A stretch of DNA of 64,000 nt from Raphanus sativus (Eukaryota > Streptophyta > Magnoliopsida > Brassicales > Brassicaceae), in contig NC_079512.1 of NCBI RefSeq assembly GCF_000801105.2, positions 38,271,848-38,335,847 of the forward strand, given 5' to 3'. Shown here piece after piece: positions 11,161 to 23,942 of this stretch. The notes under the pieces were generated by a model, which did no database searches, was not told where the DNA came from, and worked only from the letters and a program-made list of their open reading frames with translations. Numbering within the stretch: the stretch's first letter is position 1; every line of letters begins with the position of its first letter. The translations under genes and the position numbers were made by a program.

Positions 11161-12177
11161 TGCGATATGGTAGACTGTTATGATGTTTCAGTTCGAGAGC
11201 AATGTCAATAGCCGACCTAACTTTATGTTAGTGTTATTGTCGGTAACAACACATATTAGTCGTCCTCTTTTATTTCAACTATTGCATTTTACAAGATTTG
11301 GATCCGAGCGTTTAGTTACTTTCGGTTCCAACCACTATGTATAACTCTTACATATAAATCAAAATACGCTTTAACATGATGATCCAAAATTTCTTCGTAT
11401 AAGACGTATATTTACGTAAATACCAAGAGATAATTTCGGTATATCTTTCGCCTATAACTAAAACTCGAGAATGATTCCACATATCTTACAATACATTATT
11501 GTTCAACGAAATGAGCTTGTGCTAACTAGATAAGTATAGTTTTTTTTTATCTTGGTTCGGAAGCTTTAGATCTTATGATTGTTGGTTTTAAATGAAGTAG
11601 ATAAGATCATACGAAATACATTCTATAATCAAGCGAAATAAAACACTCTTAATCCAAGTGGACCAACAAAAAAAATTTCGAATCTTTAAGTAACATGCAA
11701 TTAAAAGTATGATTATTTACTGTTCTGGTTGGGTAAAGATGTATAAGTCATACACGTTTTTGGTATGTTAAAGTGTAAATCAAGTGATTATATCTTTTTA
11801 TTGTTCTTATATTTCACGTGCTCGTACAATTTCTCATTTCTCCACTAGATAATCGCATATGTTAATCTTTCTTTCAACAGATTTGACAATATCGAATAAC
11901 TAATAGTATTTTATATATGATGCAGTGATGTACTATTACAAATTTAAACAACGGTAAAAGGAAAAAAAGCTAACCAAAGACTACACTTATTTGTCCACTC
12001 CACATGGACTATCGTACCTGATCGATCATTGAAAGGTTGAATAAAATCAGGTTTCGTAGCATCTTCGGTACGTTAAATGTAGTCGCTGATTTTTTTTCTT
12101 TTCAATCAGCTTCTTGGATATTTTCCATGGAAAACTATTGGTTGCATGTAGTCATGTAGAACAACGTCTATATTTCT
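11161..12177. other. AT-rich intergenic region without recognisable genes
   Basis: No coding region with family resemblance is seen here. Part may be distal promoter of the AHL25-like gene. Confidence 0.4.
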
Positions 12178-12389
12178 TTTTTTTGTAAAAAAAAAGGTTA
12201 AACCCGGGTCAATGATGACACAAGCCTAACTCCCGGGTGGAGGTACATCCCACGGATAGACCTTCTCCTGGGCATTCAAATAAGTCGAAAGCATAACTCA
12301 TATCCGTGTGGCCGGTGGGATTTGAACCCAGATTCGCCTTATTGGGTTTCTCAATTCCCTCAAGCGCCACTAGACCACCACCACCGGTT
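12178..12389 (-). mobile_element. tRNA-derived SINE
   Basis: Read on the minus strand, the element begins with GGTGGTGGTCTAGTGGC, an A-box-like RNA polymerase III promoter. GGGTTCAAATCCC follows, a B-box match. It runs about 212 bp to an A-run, seen as T's near 12178-12198 on the + strand. A 15-bp target duplication AACGTCTATATTTCT flanks it at 12163-12177 and 12390-12404. The tRNA-like head, short length and A-tail identify it as a SINE, not a tRNA gene. No family name is assigned. Confidence 0.85.
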
Positions 12390-12404
12390 AACGTCTATAT
12401 TTCT

Positions 12405-13196
12405 AGTTACTTGAAGTGAATATTACAAAATTATCACAATTTCTTGTTCGATATTTACCATTTAAAAAAGAGAGTTACTGTATATCTTTGTTATAGAACA
12501 AAATTGTTTGGATTTATGTTTATAAAATAGTCATATATACAGTGTGTTAAATTTACAAAATCCTTATTTTTTCATATACTAGTTGTAATAATTTTTGGGT
12601 CTTCAAATAGCATCATAAAATGTTATGTTGTCAAAAAAAAAAACAAATTATTCTGAAATTATCTGATGAATTTCTTTTACTTTCATTGTTAACCATGCTA
12701 ATACATTATACATAAATTCTGATGGATTTTTTTTTCCGAATGATTCTTTGGAGTGGTTATGAAGTGATAGGACGAGTAAAGGTCAAATTTTTAAAAATGA
12801 ATGTGTCATGAGTAGAAGAAGACAATGAAGCTTCACCATTGGTTGTTATTGTGAAAAGAGTGGATTTCACATGATGACCATTTGCTGTCTTCTTTTTTCT
12901 GATTTTAATAAAACCTTTTAAATTTCTCGAGCCACTCAATAGCATGGCTTCACTTTATATCTTTTTTTAATAGTTAAATATTGAAACTTTACATAGGAGA
13001 TGCTGAAAATTCTTATGCATGCTTGCCAATATATTTCTTATAATTATCCTGTTTTAAAACTTCATTTCAAGAAAATAACATGAAACATCTATGTCCAAAA
13101 TTTATTCGGGTAGAGAGCCAACCCCCAACACAAAAATAATTGTGGAAGAAAGAAAAACACAGATCATTGGGATTAATAACTTAAGCCACGAGCGAC
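12405..13196. other. Intergenic region, 3' flank of the BIG4-like gene
   Basis: AT-rich spacer. The part adjoining 13196 is presumably the 3' UTR of the ARF-GEF gene. Nothing else is recognised. Confidence 0.4.
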
Positions 13197-16100
13197 TTAA
13201 CCTAAAATAGGACCAATGCACGATTTCAAAACATTGCTTAGGGCGTACGGCACTTGTGGAGAGCAATGCTCAGTCTTCACAAGATCTACCAACAAAGGGA
13301 AGACGCTCGAGACGTGTCTTTTAAGAGACTCTGCTTCCAATGAGCACAAGGCTTCGAGAGAAGAGACGAGCAACGAAGTCCTCGCCGTGGCCTCTTCTGT
13401 CCGGTCTGATTCCATAGGAAGAATCCAATGGATTGGTTTCGTCTGTTGTTGGTGTTGACCAGTGCAGTTAAGGTAGATCTTGACGACTTTTGAACATTCA
13501 TTGACTAGACGAGACTCGAGTTCGAGTTCTTTGGAGACGTCTGAGTTGCAAGTAACCATGTCTTGTAGGAAGTTCAAGTAGGATTTGTTAGACTCGTTCT
13601 CGAAGATAAGTAGTTGAAGCTGTGTTAGGTTTTGGACAGAGCATGCTCTCTTGAATTTCCTTCGAAGGACTGTGTCGGTGTTTAGCTGCTGAGCGTGAGA
13701 CGCGATGCATGAGAAAATGTCTGCGAGGATATCCACGTGTGATGCTGGCAATGAGTATTGGTTCCTTCTGTATAACTCACTCACGACCTGAAAAAACGTA
13801 ATAGAGGAGTTATAAAAAAAAACAGAACAGTTGTTGGCTAAGTAAGAAGAGGAGATGGGTACCTCGACGATTTGAGACAAGACATCAATGTGTTTCTTTG
13901 TTCTGGAGACAACATAGGACATGATGTGAAGGTTATCATCATCAAGATCATCATTATTTACGCTTTGATCAGAAAACGTTTCAACATCTTCAATATCATC
14001 CATGGTTCTCAAGACTTTCATAAAACCCGCGAAAGTAAGCGACGCTGCTTCCTTGAGAGCCAAGAAAACCTCTGTCCATTCATCTTCAGATGCGCTACGA
14101 GCCAGTCCCTCAGCCAGACGAAGCAAGACAGAGACCCCCGAGCCTGTGGAGCCTTGAACAGGACTCTTTATAAACCCTAGAATGATTGACATGACGCTTG
14201 GAAGCTGAGACCTGACTGAGCTGAAAAAGTTGGCGAGTAGATCAACAAGAAGCTGCAATGCGAGTGTTGATGTCTCAGCGTCCCATGTAGCTTCTTCAGG
14301 GTCTAGAGAAGCTGAGGTTGGGGAATCACCGTTGCTGCTTTCTTCGAAGAGCATATCGGTTCTACTACGCATGTTGTTGTTGAAGACTGGGAGAATGATA
14401 GAGCTGAAGATTGCAGCCCAAAAGGGTCTTGTAAAGAGATGACCATGATCCATCATAATGTTGAAGAGTACTTCTATTGAACGCTTTCGAATCGCTGGTC
14501 TTGGATCTGAGGCTTGCTTTGATAAACCTGAACAAATAAAAACAATACTCAAAATCTAGAACGAAAAACCGAACACCCCATCCAGGGGCGGACCCACCTT
14601 GGAAGGGGGTATGGCACGTGCCACATACTGATTATATAAATTTCGTGTTCCAGTAGTACAGAAATAGATGCCTAGCTCTTTTGGTTTAAGTGGCTTCATT
14701 GCCCTCACCTAACTCCATGTTCGATTCCCGTCCCTGCCTTCTTTACTTTACCCCTTCTTAATTGTGTTTTTTTAAATAAAATGTCTTTCTTTCCTCTTTT
14801 TTTTTCTTTTTGTTACCTAAAACTATTTTTTTGTTATCTCAAATTTCTACACACTTTTTTTACCATTTCATACAATATTTTCCCCTTTTTTCTTTTTTTT
14901 GTTTTTGCTACATAAAACTATTCTTTCTTTTTTTTATTAACTTTTTTGTTTTTAATACTAAATTTTCTATAATAAAATATATAATTTATTCTAATTTCAT
15001 TCTAACAATTATTTTCATTACTTTTTGATTTCTCAATACTTAGATTAATAAAAATAAAAGGAACAAAGGTTGTGAGTATTATATGCAGTATGAAATTTAT
15101 AACATTACTTAAAAGGAAGAATTACAATTATAAAAATTAATTATAAAAATATGATATTATTTTTCTTTGTATGGTTAATTTAAAGTAAGATGTAAAAATA
15201 TAATGAGTAACATAATTTTTTAAAAAAGAATTTATAAAGCCCATTTTATTAAATTTTTTAATATTTTAATTTTATATGTATGTTTTTTTATTGTGCCATA
15301 TATTATATTATTTTCTAGGTCCGCCCCTGACCCCATCCATGCCTACTCCAATCATTACTTGTAAGTGTGTAGCAGTAAGTGATAGAAAGAGTAGAAGCCA
15401 ACCTGAAAGCAGAGGAACCCAATAAGAAACTTGTTCATCAAGGTCAGTCGTAACACTCTGTCCATCAGATGAATCTTCCTTAAAAGCTGAGATGTTATCG
15501 TTCTTCAGCTTCTCGTTCAAGAAGAGTCCTCCTTCCGCAAGCTTGGAAGCGCAGAAACGAAGAAACTCTATGGTGTTGAAACCAATATCACCTTCAAACT
15601 TGCTGCTGGTGAAGGTGATGAGGCATCTGATGCAGTCAGCGTATACCGATATCTCAGTTTCAGTTATGCAATGAAAATGATCCCTCACGATCTTCTCTAT
15701 CGTCTCAAAAGCCAACAGTACAATGTTCTTCCTCTCATCAACCGCAGCAGTTGTGAAAACCTAAACCAAAACAAGACCAATGTTAGGACAACACACTAAG
15801 AAAACAATAGACATTTGTTTTTGTTTACTTACCGTGAAGACACTTTTCCAACCAGATTGCACATTACTAACTCTACTGAGAACCATTTGAGAAACACATC
15901 TGACTATAAGCTCTCTAATCTCAGCCGAGCTGCTCTTCTGCATGACAACAACGAATGGTCTGAGAAACTCATGCTGGAAATGGTAGTTTGCTAGCTCCTC
16001 ACGCTCCAAGAACTTCATTGAAAGCTGACGAAGCGAGTCCATTACAAATATTGCAACTGAGAGACTCTCTGATAAGCCAACTGACACAAAGAAGTCAGAG

Positions 16101-19100
16101 AGAACATTCCATATGCGGGACCAAACTAACCGGATCCGGTTCATGTTATAATGCCTGAAACAAATATTCTCTCATCAACCACATGTTTTCTTGTAAGACA
16201 AGTCTTAATAAATGAAAGAACTTACGCTGTCTCCACTAGTTTCGTGAGGCTAAAGACACGAGGATCTTCCGGCGACTGAAGCTCTGACATGGAGACTTTA
16301 CAAAGCGCTTTAACGAAAGCAACTATAGCTTCACTGTTCAGCCTCTGGCTATTAGCATAGACATGGTTCAACTCAAAGTTGCCTATTTGATCAAGCAGAT
16401 TCAAATTAGCAATGAAGTTCTTGATCTGCTCCGGAGTTACTAATTTGGGAACGGTTTTCACAAGTGAGGTACTATCATAAGAACCACCCCTGACAACAGC
16501 CATCACAGATGGGTTCTGAAGAGCGCCACGTTTCTTTAAATGTGGAAAACCTAAAGCCTTCTTTTCATCTACTTCAGCTTTTGTTGAAGGGATGTGACGT
16601 GCGTCTGCAGGTAATGATCCTTCTCCCAAGAGTTGCAGATGTTCGATACGTGAAAGGCAAGTTAAAATATGTTCCCAAGAGCCTTGTAGATGGTTACCAT
16701 CTTCTATGGCTATTGTTATTATCGCCTGCATATTAATAGATTGTTAAATCTTAATTAATCAATTGCTTATGTTTAATTAGGTTTACAAGTGACTTTGTAC
16801 CTTTACAGCATCAACATTTTTCTGCTTCATATCTGCAGCACAATGAAGATTAGTGAACTTGGCCATGGAAGTGACAAAAGCATCTCTCTGAGTTTGCATT
16901 CCCATAACTGCAGTGACGTGGACCGCATATCGGAAGCCTTGTAAGCACAGAGAAGTTGCCAGTCTATCATCACTCTGGTCAAGAGTGACACTGAATGCAG
17001 CAAGCATCGGTCCCCATGAGACCTCGAGTATGAACCTCAAGATGGAGACATCTGTAACACTATGATACACTGACCTGCAGACCAAGAACAGAACAACACA
17101 TATATTGATAATAACACCAAGAAACAGATAATAAACGCACGCAGATATTATAGTGCTTACTCTGATTTCTCTGATTTAGCTTGGAACTGTTCCTGGATGT
17201 CTCTTATAAGCATCCTGTTGGCACCATGCGCTTTCTCATCTGGTTGCATCCAAGAAACCAGATTGAGGATGCCGTCTAAGCCCAGTAGCTTATTCAAGCC
17301 GTTCACCTGTTTACTTTGGGGGGCTAAAGTATCTGAGTTCATCTTAATCTCGTCTTTTACAACTCGGTCATAGAGAGAGCCTAGATACTCTTCAGGTAGG
17401 TCCTTGCCATCATCTATTCCCCGGTTATTGCGGACAAAGTCAGCTTTCGACATCTTAAAAATAACCATTAAAGAAGCATCATCAGGTACTGAAACTTGAT
17501 GTATAGCAGCACACTACAAAAAAGGAAGCAAAGCAATTTACCTTATCCTTAACCATGTTGTTGTGTGCATCTGTGTTGAGCATAATCACAGAATAAGCCA
17601 GAACGTAAGCAGTGTCTGCACTTGTGAAAGAAGCAGGGTTGCATTTCCAGTAATGTTCTGCAAATTTCTCCATGATTCTGTCGATTTTCTGCGCTTCACC
17701 TGGTAGCCTAAACCCGCGTAGAAAAAACCTTATAGCTTCAACAAAATCCTTCCCTTGGAAATTAAACGAGTCCACATACGCATGCATAACTTTAAGTGGA
17801 AGCTCTTCTCTTTCACCAAGATAATCACCAATCACAGTTCCATTCAGCCCTGCTGTCTTCATCAGAAACGAAGCCACTTCCTCTGGAGAGTTGCCTATTT
17901 TCTTGCTGTTTATCAGAAACTCAATACCTTTAGAAGGCTTCCTATTAAACAAAGATATACCCTTCTGCAAAAAGAAAACACAACCCAACAACACTAAACA
18001 TGTATGACCACCACGCGGATAATTAAAATCAAAAACTCATATTATCATCAAAAATGTTAAACCTGGAGTTCAATCTTGTAAGCTTTTCGTTGCTCAAGCA
18101 TAGAAGCATCATAAGCTTCAGAATTAGTATCTGGCTGTGAGTCAGAGTCAGATATAGTTACTTCTTCACCAATCTGGCTTGCATTACTACTATCCATAGA
18201 AGCATATAACTGGGAGCCTTTAGGCCAAACAGTCTCATTCACTTTCAACTGCTGATCCATCCAGTTTCCCATTGCCTTGACTAGATTAACCAAAATTTTC
18301 ACAGATTCATTCCTAAACGTACTATCTTGTGCTGGAGACAGAGTTGTTGATGAACCGGTGGGTGGTCCTAGAGCAGTTTTCAGAAGACCGTTGACAATCC
18401 TGCAATCATCTGATGGGATTTATAAGAGCCACTAATATTTTTTTTACTTTTTTATTAATGAGCGCCATGCAACAATCAATGTGTGGAGTAGTTGTTTATG
18501 ACTAATCTAATAATAATAATACCTTTCTAGTATGTTAGAGGAGTCTACATCGCAGTCATAGTTTACAAAGATATCGACAATCAACTGCGGATCTTGAGAC
18601 ATTTTCTCCAGCAAGTTGAGGACAGTCATCTTCTGTAGGAAACTAGGCTGGAGAACATTCTCTAGCACACGGAGGACAATCATCGGAAAGAAAATTCCGA
18701 TTTCCGATTTCAGGACTGATCTAAGCTTTGATAATAAGCTCATGAAGATGGCACATTGCAACTGGAATATAGACATGATTGAAACCGCACTGTTCTTTAG
18801 TAGTGACAAACATAAGTATTGCTTAACCGCATTGATGAAGCTGCATTGAGTGATAACACAAAAAAAAGTATTAAGACCACCAAACAAGCATCATGATATC
18901 ATAATAACCAAAGATTAATTGACTTGCCTTTCATTAGAGCGCCAAACAGGACCACCATTGTCGATAATGACCTTAAGCAACTCAAGAGACAATGTCTTAC
19001 CCCTCACCATGATCTGATCATCATTCTTCTCCTGCGAGGAGAATCTCATAGACAACTTACACAAGTTCTTGAACAAAAGGAAAGCGTCCTGTCTCATCTT

Positions 19101-19982
19101 GCTCATGTCACCACCGGTTAAAGAATCAGCATTATCTCCGTTATTGTTTTTCTCGTAGCTTCGAAACGAGGGGGAGTCAGGAGTCATAACGGTCTCGGTC
19201 TCCGGGTTCTGGAGAAGGATCTGAATGACATCAGGAGGAGGAAGAGGACTGCCCTGTCCCGCAGCCATGACCTCGTTCACAAACCCTTGGCAGAAATAAA
19301 CAGAGCTGCCTTCGTTGACGCTCTTGTCCGTGTACGTCAACAGCTCGTTAACGTACACCGTCTTGACCGTCACGTCAAGCGAGTCCTCCTCGGATCTGGT
19401 GAAGATCACGAGCATCATCTGAGCCAGCACGGACTTGGCGCAGATCTGCGTCGTCCCGCTCAACCCGCCGAGGTAGATGTTGTAGCACGTCTTGACGACG
19501 TGGAGCAAGCAATCTCCGCGGATCAAGACGGAGGGAGATCTGACGGCGGCGAGGAGGACGCGGAGGACGGCGAGCTGGATCGGCTCCTCGGCCATGGCGC
19601 CGACCTTGGAGACGGCGTTGACGAGCTTGAAGAGGACGGAATCCTGTTTGGAGGACTGGATCTCGCCGCGGATGACGGAGAGGGAGAAGAGCTTGAAGGC
19701 GCAGTCGAGGGCCGGCTCGACGACTTTGGAGTAGGCGGTGTCGAGGGAGAAGAGGAAAGGCTGGAGGACGGAGTCAGCGTCGGAGGAGGAGAGGCCGGAG
19801 ACGACGGAGGAGGGATCGTGGGTGTCGTCGGGGAGGGACTCGAGCCTGTCGAGGACGGATTTGCAGGAGGAGACGAGGTACGTGTGCTTGCGCCACGCGG
19901 CGTTCTTGATGATCTTGTCCAGAGACGGACCTATCACGCGGCCGCAGCGTGTGGCGCCGCCGAGTGTTTGTGACGTCGACAT
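13197..19982 (-). CDS. BIG4: BIG-type brefeldin A-inhibited ARF guanine-nucleotide exchange factor
   Basis: A large GEF that activates ARF GTPases for trans-Golgi vesicle traffic. Eleven coding exons are read: 19982-18928, 18840-18523, 18399-18063, 17964-17542, 17453-17161, 17074-16801, 16725-16226, 16154-15833, 15760-15403, 14527-13863 and 13787-13197. The domains are an N-terminal DCB region (exon 1), the HUS region around exons 2-3, the SEC7 domain in exon 4, and HDS repeats to the end (CIGPILG). The SEC7 catalytic glutamate is the E in [31 protein letters not shown] also matches. Intron 1 appears to use a GC donor (AAAG/GCAAGT). Intron 9 carries a 747-bp hAT-type element. Length is about 1,700 residues, as expected. 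BIG1-BIG3 are related, and the neighbours favour BIG4 (At4g35380). Confidence 0.92.
14583..15329. mobile_element. Non-autonomous hAT-type element in intron 9 of the BIG4-like gene
   Basis: It has 12-bp perfect terminal inverted repeats (CAGGGGCGGACC at both ends) and an 8-bp target duplication ACCCCATC at 14575-14582 and 15330-15337. It is 747 bp and very AT-rich inside, with long T and A tracts and no transposase. It lies wholly inside the intron, so splicing can remove it. The ends resemble those of the 156-bp MITE at 8520-8675, so both may use the same transposase. Confidence 0.88.
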
Positions 19983-20023
19983 CGTCCCGGCGTCGTTTTG
20001 ATTTAATTACGTTTCAAACTTTC

Positions 20024-20050
20024 AGAGAGAGAGAGAGAGAGGGAGAGGAG
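20024..20050. repeat. (GA)n microsatellite in the BIG4-like leader
   Basis: A GA dinucleotide run lies 40-70 bases upstream of the start codon. CT-rich leaders (as read on the minus strand) are common in plant genes. Presumed 5' UTR. Confidence 0.7.
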
Positions 20051-22744
20051 AAGAAGCATTGATCGTACGTTTCGTTTCGTTTCGTCAAAAGTGTTTGCAT
20101 TCTTCATTTATGTACCCTTCTCTGTTTGCTGAATCGGTAAAAGGCTTCCCTGCTGAAAAGGGAGAGAGCGTGGAAATCACTTGCAACAGAAAGTGCGCGT
20201 GTGATTCTCTCTGTCTTTATTTATTACCACCACTCGTCTCCCACCTCGCTATGATCTCTCATCAAATGTTTTCAAAATATTTGTTAATACGATTTATAAG
20301 AGTGAAGTGCTCAGATACTCTTAATGAGGCAAAAAGTGATCTAGCATACTCTCACATGATCTGGCGTACTCTTATGTGTTTTGATACTCTTCCTTTCAAT
20401 GGTCAATGTCTAAATTATCCTTTGTGTCTAAACCAATCAAAATCATTCTCTCTCTTACTCTATCTTCTTCCTTTTTTTCTCCACTGTAAATCTCAAACCC
20501 AGATTTAATTATTCCATTCAAATTCTATTCAATTTGGCATTCATCTTCTCCATTAATTCATTCTTGAAGAGGTTTAATTTCAAATTCGTATTCACAATTA
20601 ATTGATTAAGAACAATGAATCTCGATCTATTTGAATATTCAAAATATTGATATAATTATAAATATGAGTCTGTTTTTGTATGACAAAAAATATAAAAAAA
20701 TGTATCAAATTATTATTTTGATAAAAAATTAGAAAACGTAGTAAAACTTGGTATACCTATAACTGTACAACTTGGTAAAATCATAATGTACAACTAAGTA
20801 AAATTGTGTAACTAAATAAAATGATACTAACTAAATTGTATAACTTAATATAACTATAATGGTAAAACTATATAACTTGGTAACATTTTATGGTTAAACC
20901 GTGCAAGTTCATCTAACTTGTTGTTAATCATTTTGATTTTTACATGAGACGACGAGTTCTTTCACAAACATACACTTTGATTATTAAAAGTACTATTATA
21001 AAGCCGGAGATGGTCATGAATGAAATCCAAACGAAGGTAAAGGTAGTTTGTATGCTAGTGGACAAAATATGCAGAAAAATGACCATAAATCCATATACAA
21101 ATAGGTAAAATTTGAGTTATATGGTAATAAAATCTTTGATACCATTGAAAAAACATAACAACATCTTAAGGTGACTGAGCCAGTGGAAGATGTTGTTATT
21201 CGAGATAGAGATAATATAGGTATTGATTTGGATAACGTGGAGAGCATGTAAAAAATTTAGTTGATTGAGCATCACATCATAACTGTTTTGAAATTACTAT
21301 TTTGAACTGTGAGCTCCGAATATTAAGAACTCTAATTTGTTTCGATTAAAAAAGTGCATACTTGTTCTCGTAAATATTTAAATTCGGGAACATAGAAGAA
21401 AATACACACCACGATTAGTTGTATCTATTATTCAAAATGATTGTTCAATACGATAAAAAAACTAAATAAAACTTAGTAAAACTGATAAAATATAAAAATT
21501 TGAAGAAACAATTTTTAATTTGTTTGGTTGCTTATAAGTATTATGATTATTATTTGTTAGTATTTTATGATTTAAATTTACAATAATTATAGTTAATTTT
21601 TTTATCACATAGTTGTGTACTACATAATAGAGGAAATACATTGTTCTTTTATGCTTTTTATCTTAGTGTTGTCCTTGTGACATCAAAAAATTTATATATG
21701 CAACAAAATTAATTATGTCACAACATGATTTGATGGAATTTGATTGTAGGAAACTAAATAAAAGTGGTATAACTATAATATAAATCTTTTGAGTACAGTA
21801 AAACTAAAAAAAATGCAAAAAATAGAAAAGTAAAACTTTGAACCTTTTTGTAAAACTACAAACTTGGTAAAACATCGACCCAAAAATGCTGTAAAAAAAT
21901 TTCCCGCTCAAATTTCAGAATTTTCCCTCCAAAAATTTTCTTTTTTTCCAGACCCCAAAAACGAAGTTGGCAACTATAATTGCTTTAATTTTTAGGGTTT
22001 TCTCATTTCTATCATCTTTTCAATCCTCTCACCTCATTTTCTCTCATCTCATTTCTTCTTTTTCATCTTTCTTCACATAATCTGCAATTTTTAGATTTTT
22101 TCCAGAAAATAGTGATTAATCAAGAGACAAAACTCTGAAGCTACAGGGGCGGGTGTATCATCCAGAAGTTCTCCAAATCTGATTCAAACCCTTATTTGCA
22201 ATACTATTGATGTCTCCTTGTGGTTTCTCAAATGACCATGTGGATTAAGGACCCAATAATGGAAGACAAATATTGATAGTTGTATGTTGTCTTATTGTTA
22301 CTGTCATGGTATTTCTGAGATTTTGGTTGTACAATTAATCATAAATTCTATCAAACTAGTTCAGTGATGAGTTTTTTAAGTTTTGAAATTTGACAAATGA
22401 AAAATGAAAATTCTGACAAAGTTTACCGAAATGTACAAACAGAAAAAATATTAAGTTATACAAAGTTTGACGTACGAAAATGAAAATTTTTGAAATTTTT
22501 TACCTAATTACACAAACATGAAAAAAAAGTAATACTAAATTTTATGAAGTTTGACAAACAAAAATGATGTACTTAACCAAAATTATTTTAAGTTACACCA
22601 AATTTTACAAACATAAATAACAAACCAAGTAACATAAACACAAACAATAAAGTTAGTGTGTTAAAAGAAGAAATTTTACTTCTTAAGACAACTATGAAAA
22701 ATGGATGTTGAATCCAACTATGGAATTTTTTAAAAAATAACAAT

Positions 22745-23370
22745 ATGATATCTAAGTTTCTTTAAGTTTTAAAAAGTTTCAAATATTTATAGCATCTAAA
22801 TTGTTACGTTTTTCTTAGTTTCAAAATTTTAGACAATCTATATTACTTAGTTTCACTTAGTTTCACTTACTTATACATAGTAATAAATCTTAATAAATTA
22901 AAGTTATACAAAGTTCCAAATTCAAGAGATGCGACTGTTGCAGTGAGAAGGCGTGTGAGAGAAGTCGTGCTTCCTCAGGGAATCAATCAAATTACCCTTA
23001 AATGGACATGCCACTGCTTGAATCATTAATTACATAATTTTTCTCAAACTAAATATTATCATTTTCATTTATTATCTCCAATACTGCTGGTTGCTGTCGT
23101 TAAATATATACATTACGTTTTGGATACTAATCATTTCTTGTAAAATACAACAATAGACTATATAAATTTCGTTAAGTTTTACATAGTTTTAAATATTTAT
23201 ACAATCTTAATTGTTACGTTTTTCTTAGTTTCATAAATTTAGACAATCTAAATCACTTAATTTTACTTACTTATACATAGTTATATATCTTAATAAGTTA
23301 AATCCAAGAGATGCGACAGTCGAGGAGTCTATCAAATCACCTATAAATGGACACGTTTCTGCTTAAATTT
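22745..23370. repeat. Diverged tandem duplication of about 420 bp
   Basis: Two diverged direct copies begin near 22750 and 23168. Shared blocks include TTGTTACGTTTTTCTTAGTT, TTAGACAATCTA, TTACTTATACATAGT, CAAGAGATGCGAC and AAATGGACA. The copies lie inside the MULE-like element directly upstream of the F-box-related ORF, and may represent a duplicated promoter or leader. Confidence 0.65.
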
Positions 23371-23480
23371 GGGTGAGTGGTTCATTAAATTTCAAGGGTT
23401 TATCACTTATACAAGTAACAAATAATTTACGAGATTTCTCTCACACAATAACCATTTTATTTTATCAAAGTTAGACGAAC

Positions 23481-23942
23481 TTGGCTTCTCTCCCTCCTTC
23501 AATGATTCATAAGATTCTCTACAACGTAGCAACGACCAGTATCCAAGACTTTGGTTGTGCACGGATTGTTTTTTTCGGGTTAAACAAAATTGGAAGATAT
23601 GATTACTTCTACAGATCGGCAAGTCTCATTTACATGAATGACTGGCTAGACAAGGTCAATGATGTTCGAATGTTCAGAATTAGTTGCTACCGTGTGGGTA
23701 ATCCAGAGGCCATATACTTGAGAGGTATGTATGAGTTCTTCATCCTCCATTTAGTTGGTAAGAAAAAAATATATCTTGCTGCTGAGAGAGGATGCTTGTT
23801 GGCCCTATTTGTATATGGTATGATGAACTTAGCCTTTAGTGTTGATGATGGAGGATTGGTTCACAACTACCATGCTTTTACTCGTCAACATGTTGATCAG
23901 ATGTTTCAAATCATTAATAGTTGGGAACTCACAGGCCATTGA
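23481..23942 (+). CDS. F-box/SEL1-like-repeat-related protein, carried in a MULE
   Basis: The 153-codon frame starts MASLPPSMIHKILYNVATTS, which looks like a worn F-box helix. It continues with GNPEAIYLRGMYEFF, KIYLAAERGCLLALFVYGMM and a short tail. This order (F-box-like start, then NPEALYRKG and a SEL1-like helical repeat) matches the plant family around At1g67623 and At2g35280. Further downstream, in another frame (24085-24150), a Cys-rich WKCDLCFWNCAACDI-like stretch may be the remains of the family's C-terminal Cys motif, so the original protein was probably longer. I start at the first ATG because the F-box similarity begins there. Whether it is expressed cannot be told; decay or capture by the element is likely. 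Confidence 0.45.
   Translation: MASLPPSMIHKILYNVATTSIQDFGCARIVFFGLNKIGRYDYFYRSASLIYMNDWLDKVNDVRMFRISCYRVGNPEAIYLRGMYEFFILHLVGKKKIYLAAERGCLLALFVYGMMNLAFSVDDGGLVHNYHAFTRQHVDQMFQIINSWELTGH

Noticed and set aside
12300..12389. tRNA gene on the minus strand
   Set aside because: A and B boxes are present, but the unit continues into a SINE body with A-tail and target duplication.
19287..19973. 228-codon open frame on the + strand
   Set aside because: It is the antisense shadow of BIG4-like exon 1, whose GC-rich codons keep the opposite strand open; its translation is low-complexity.
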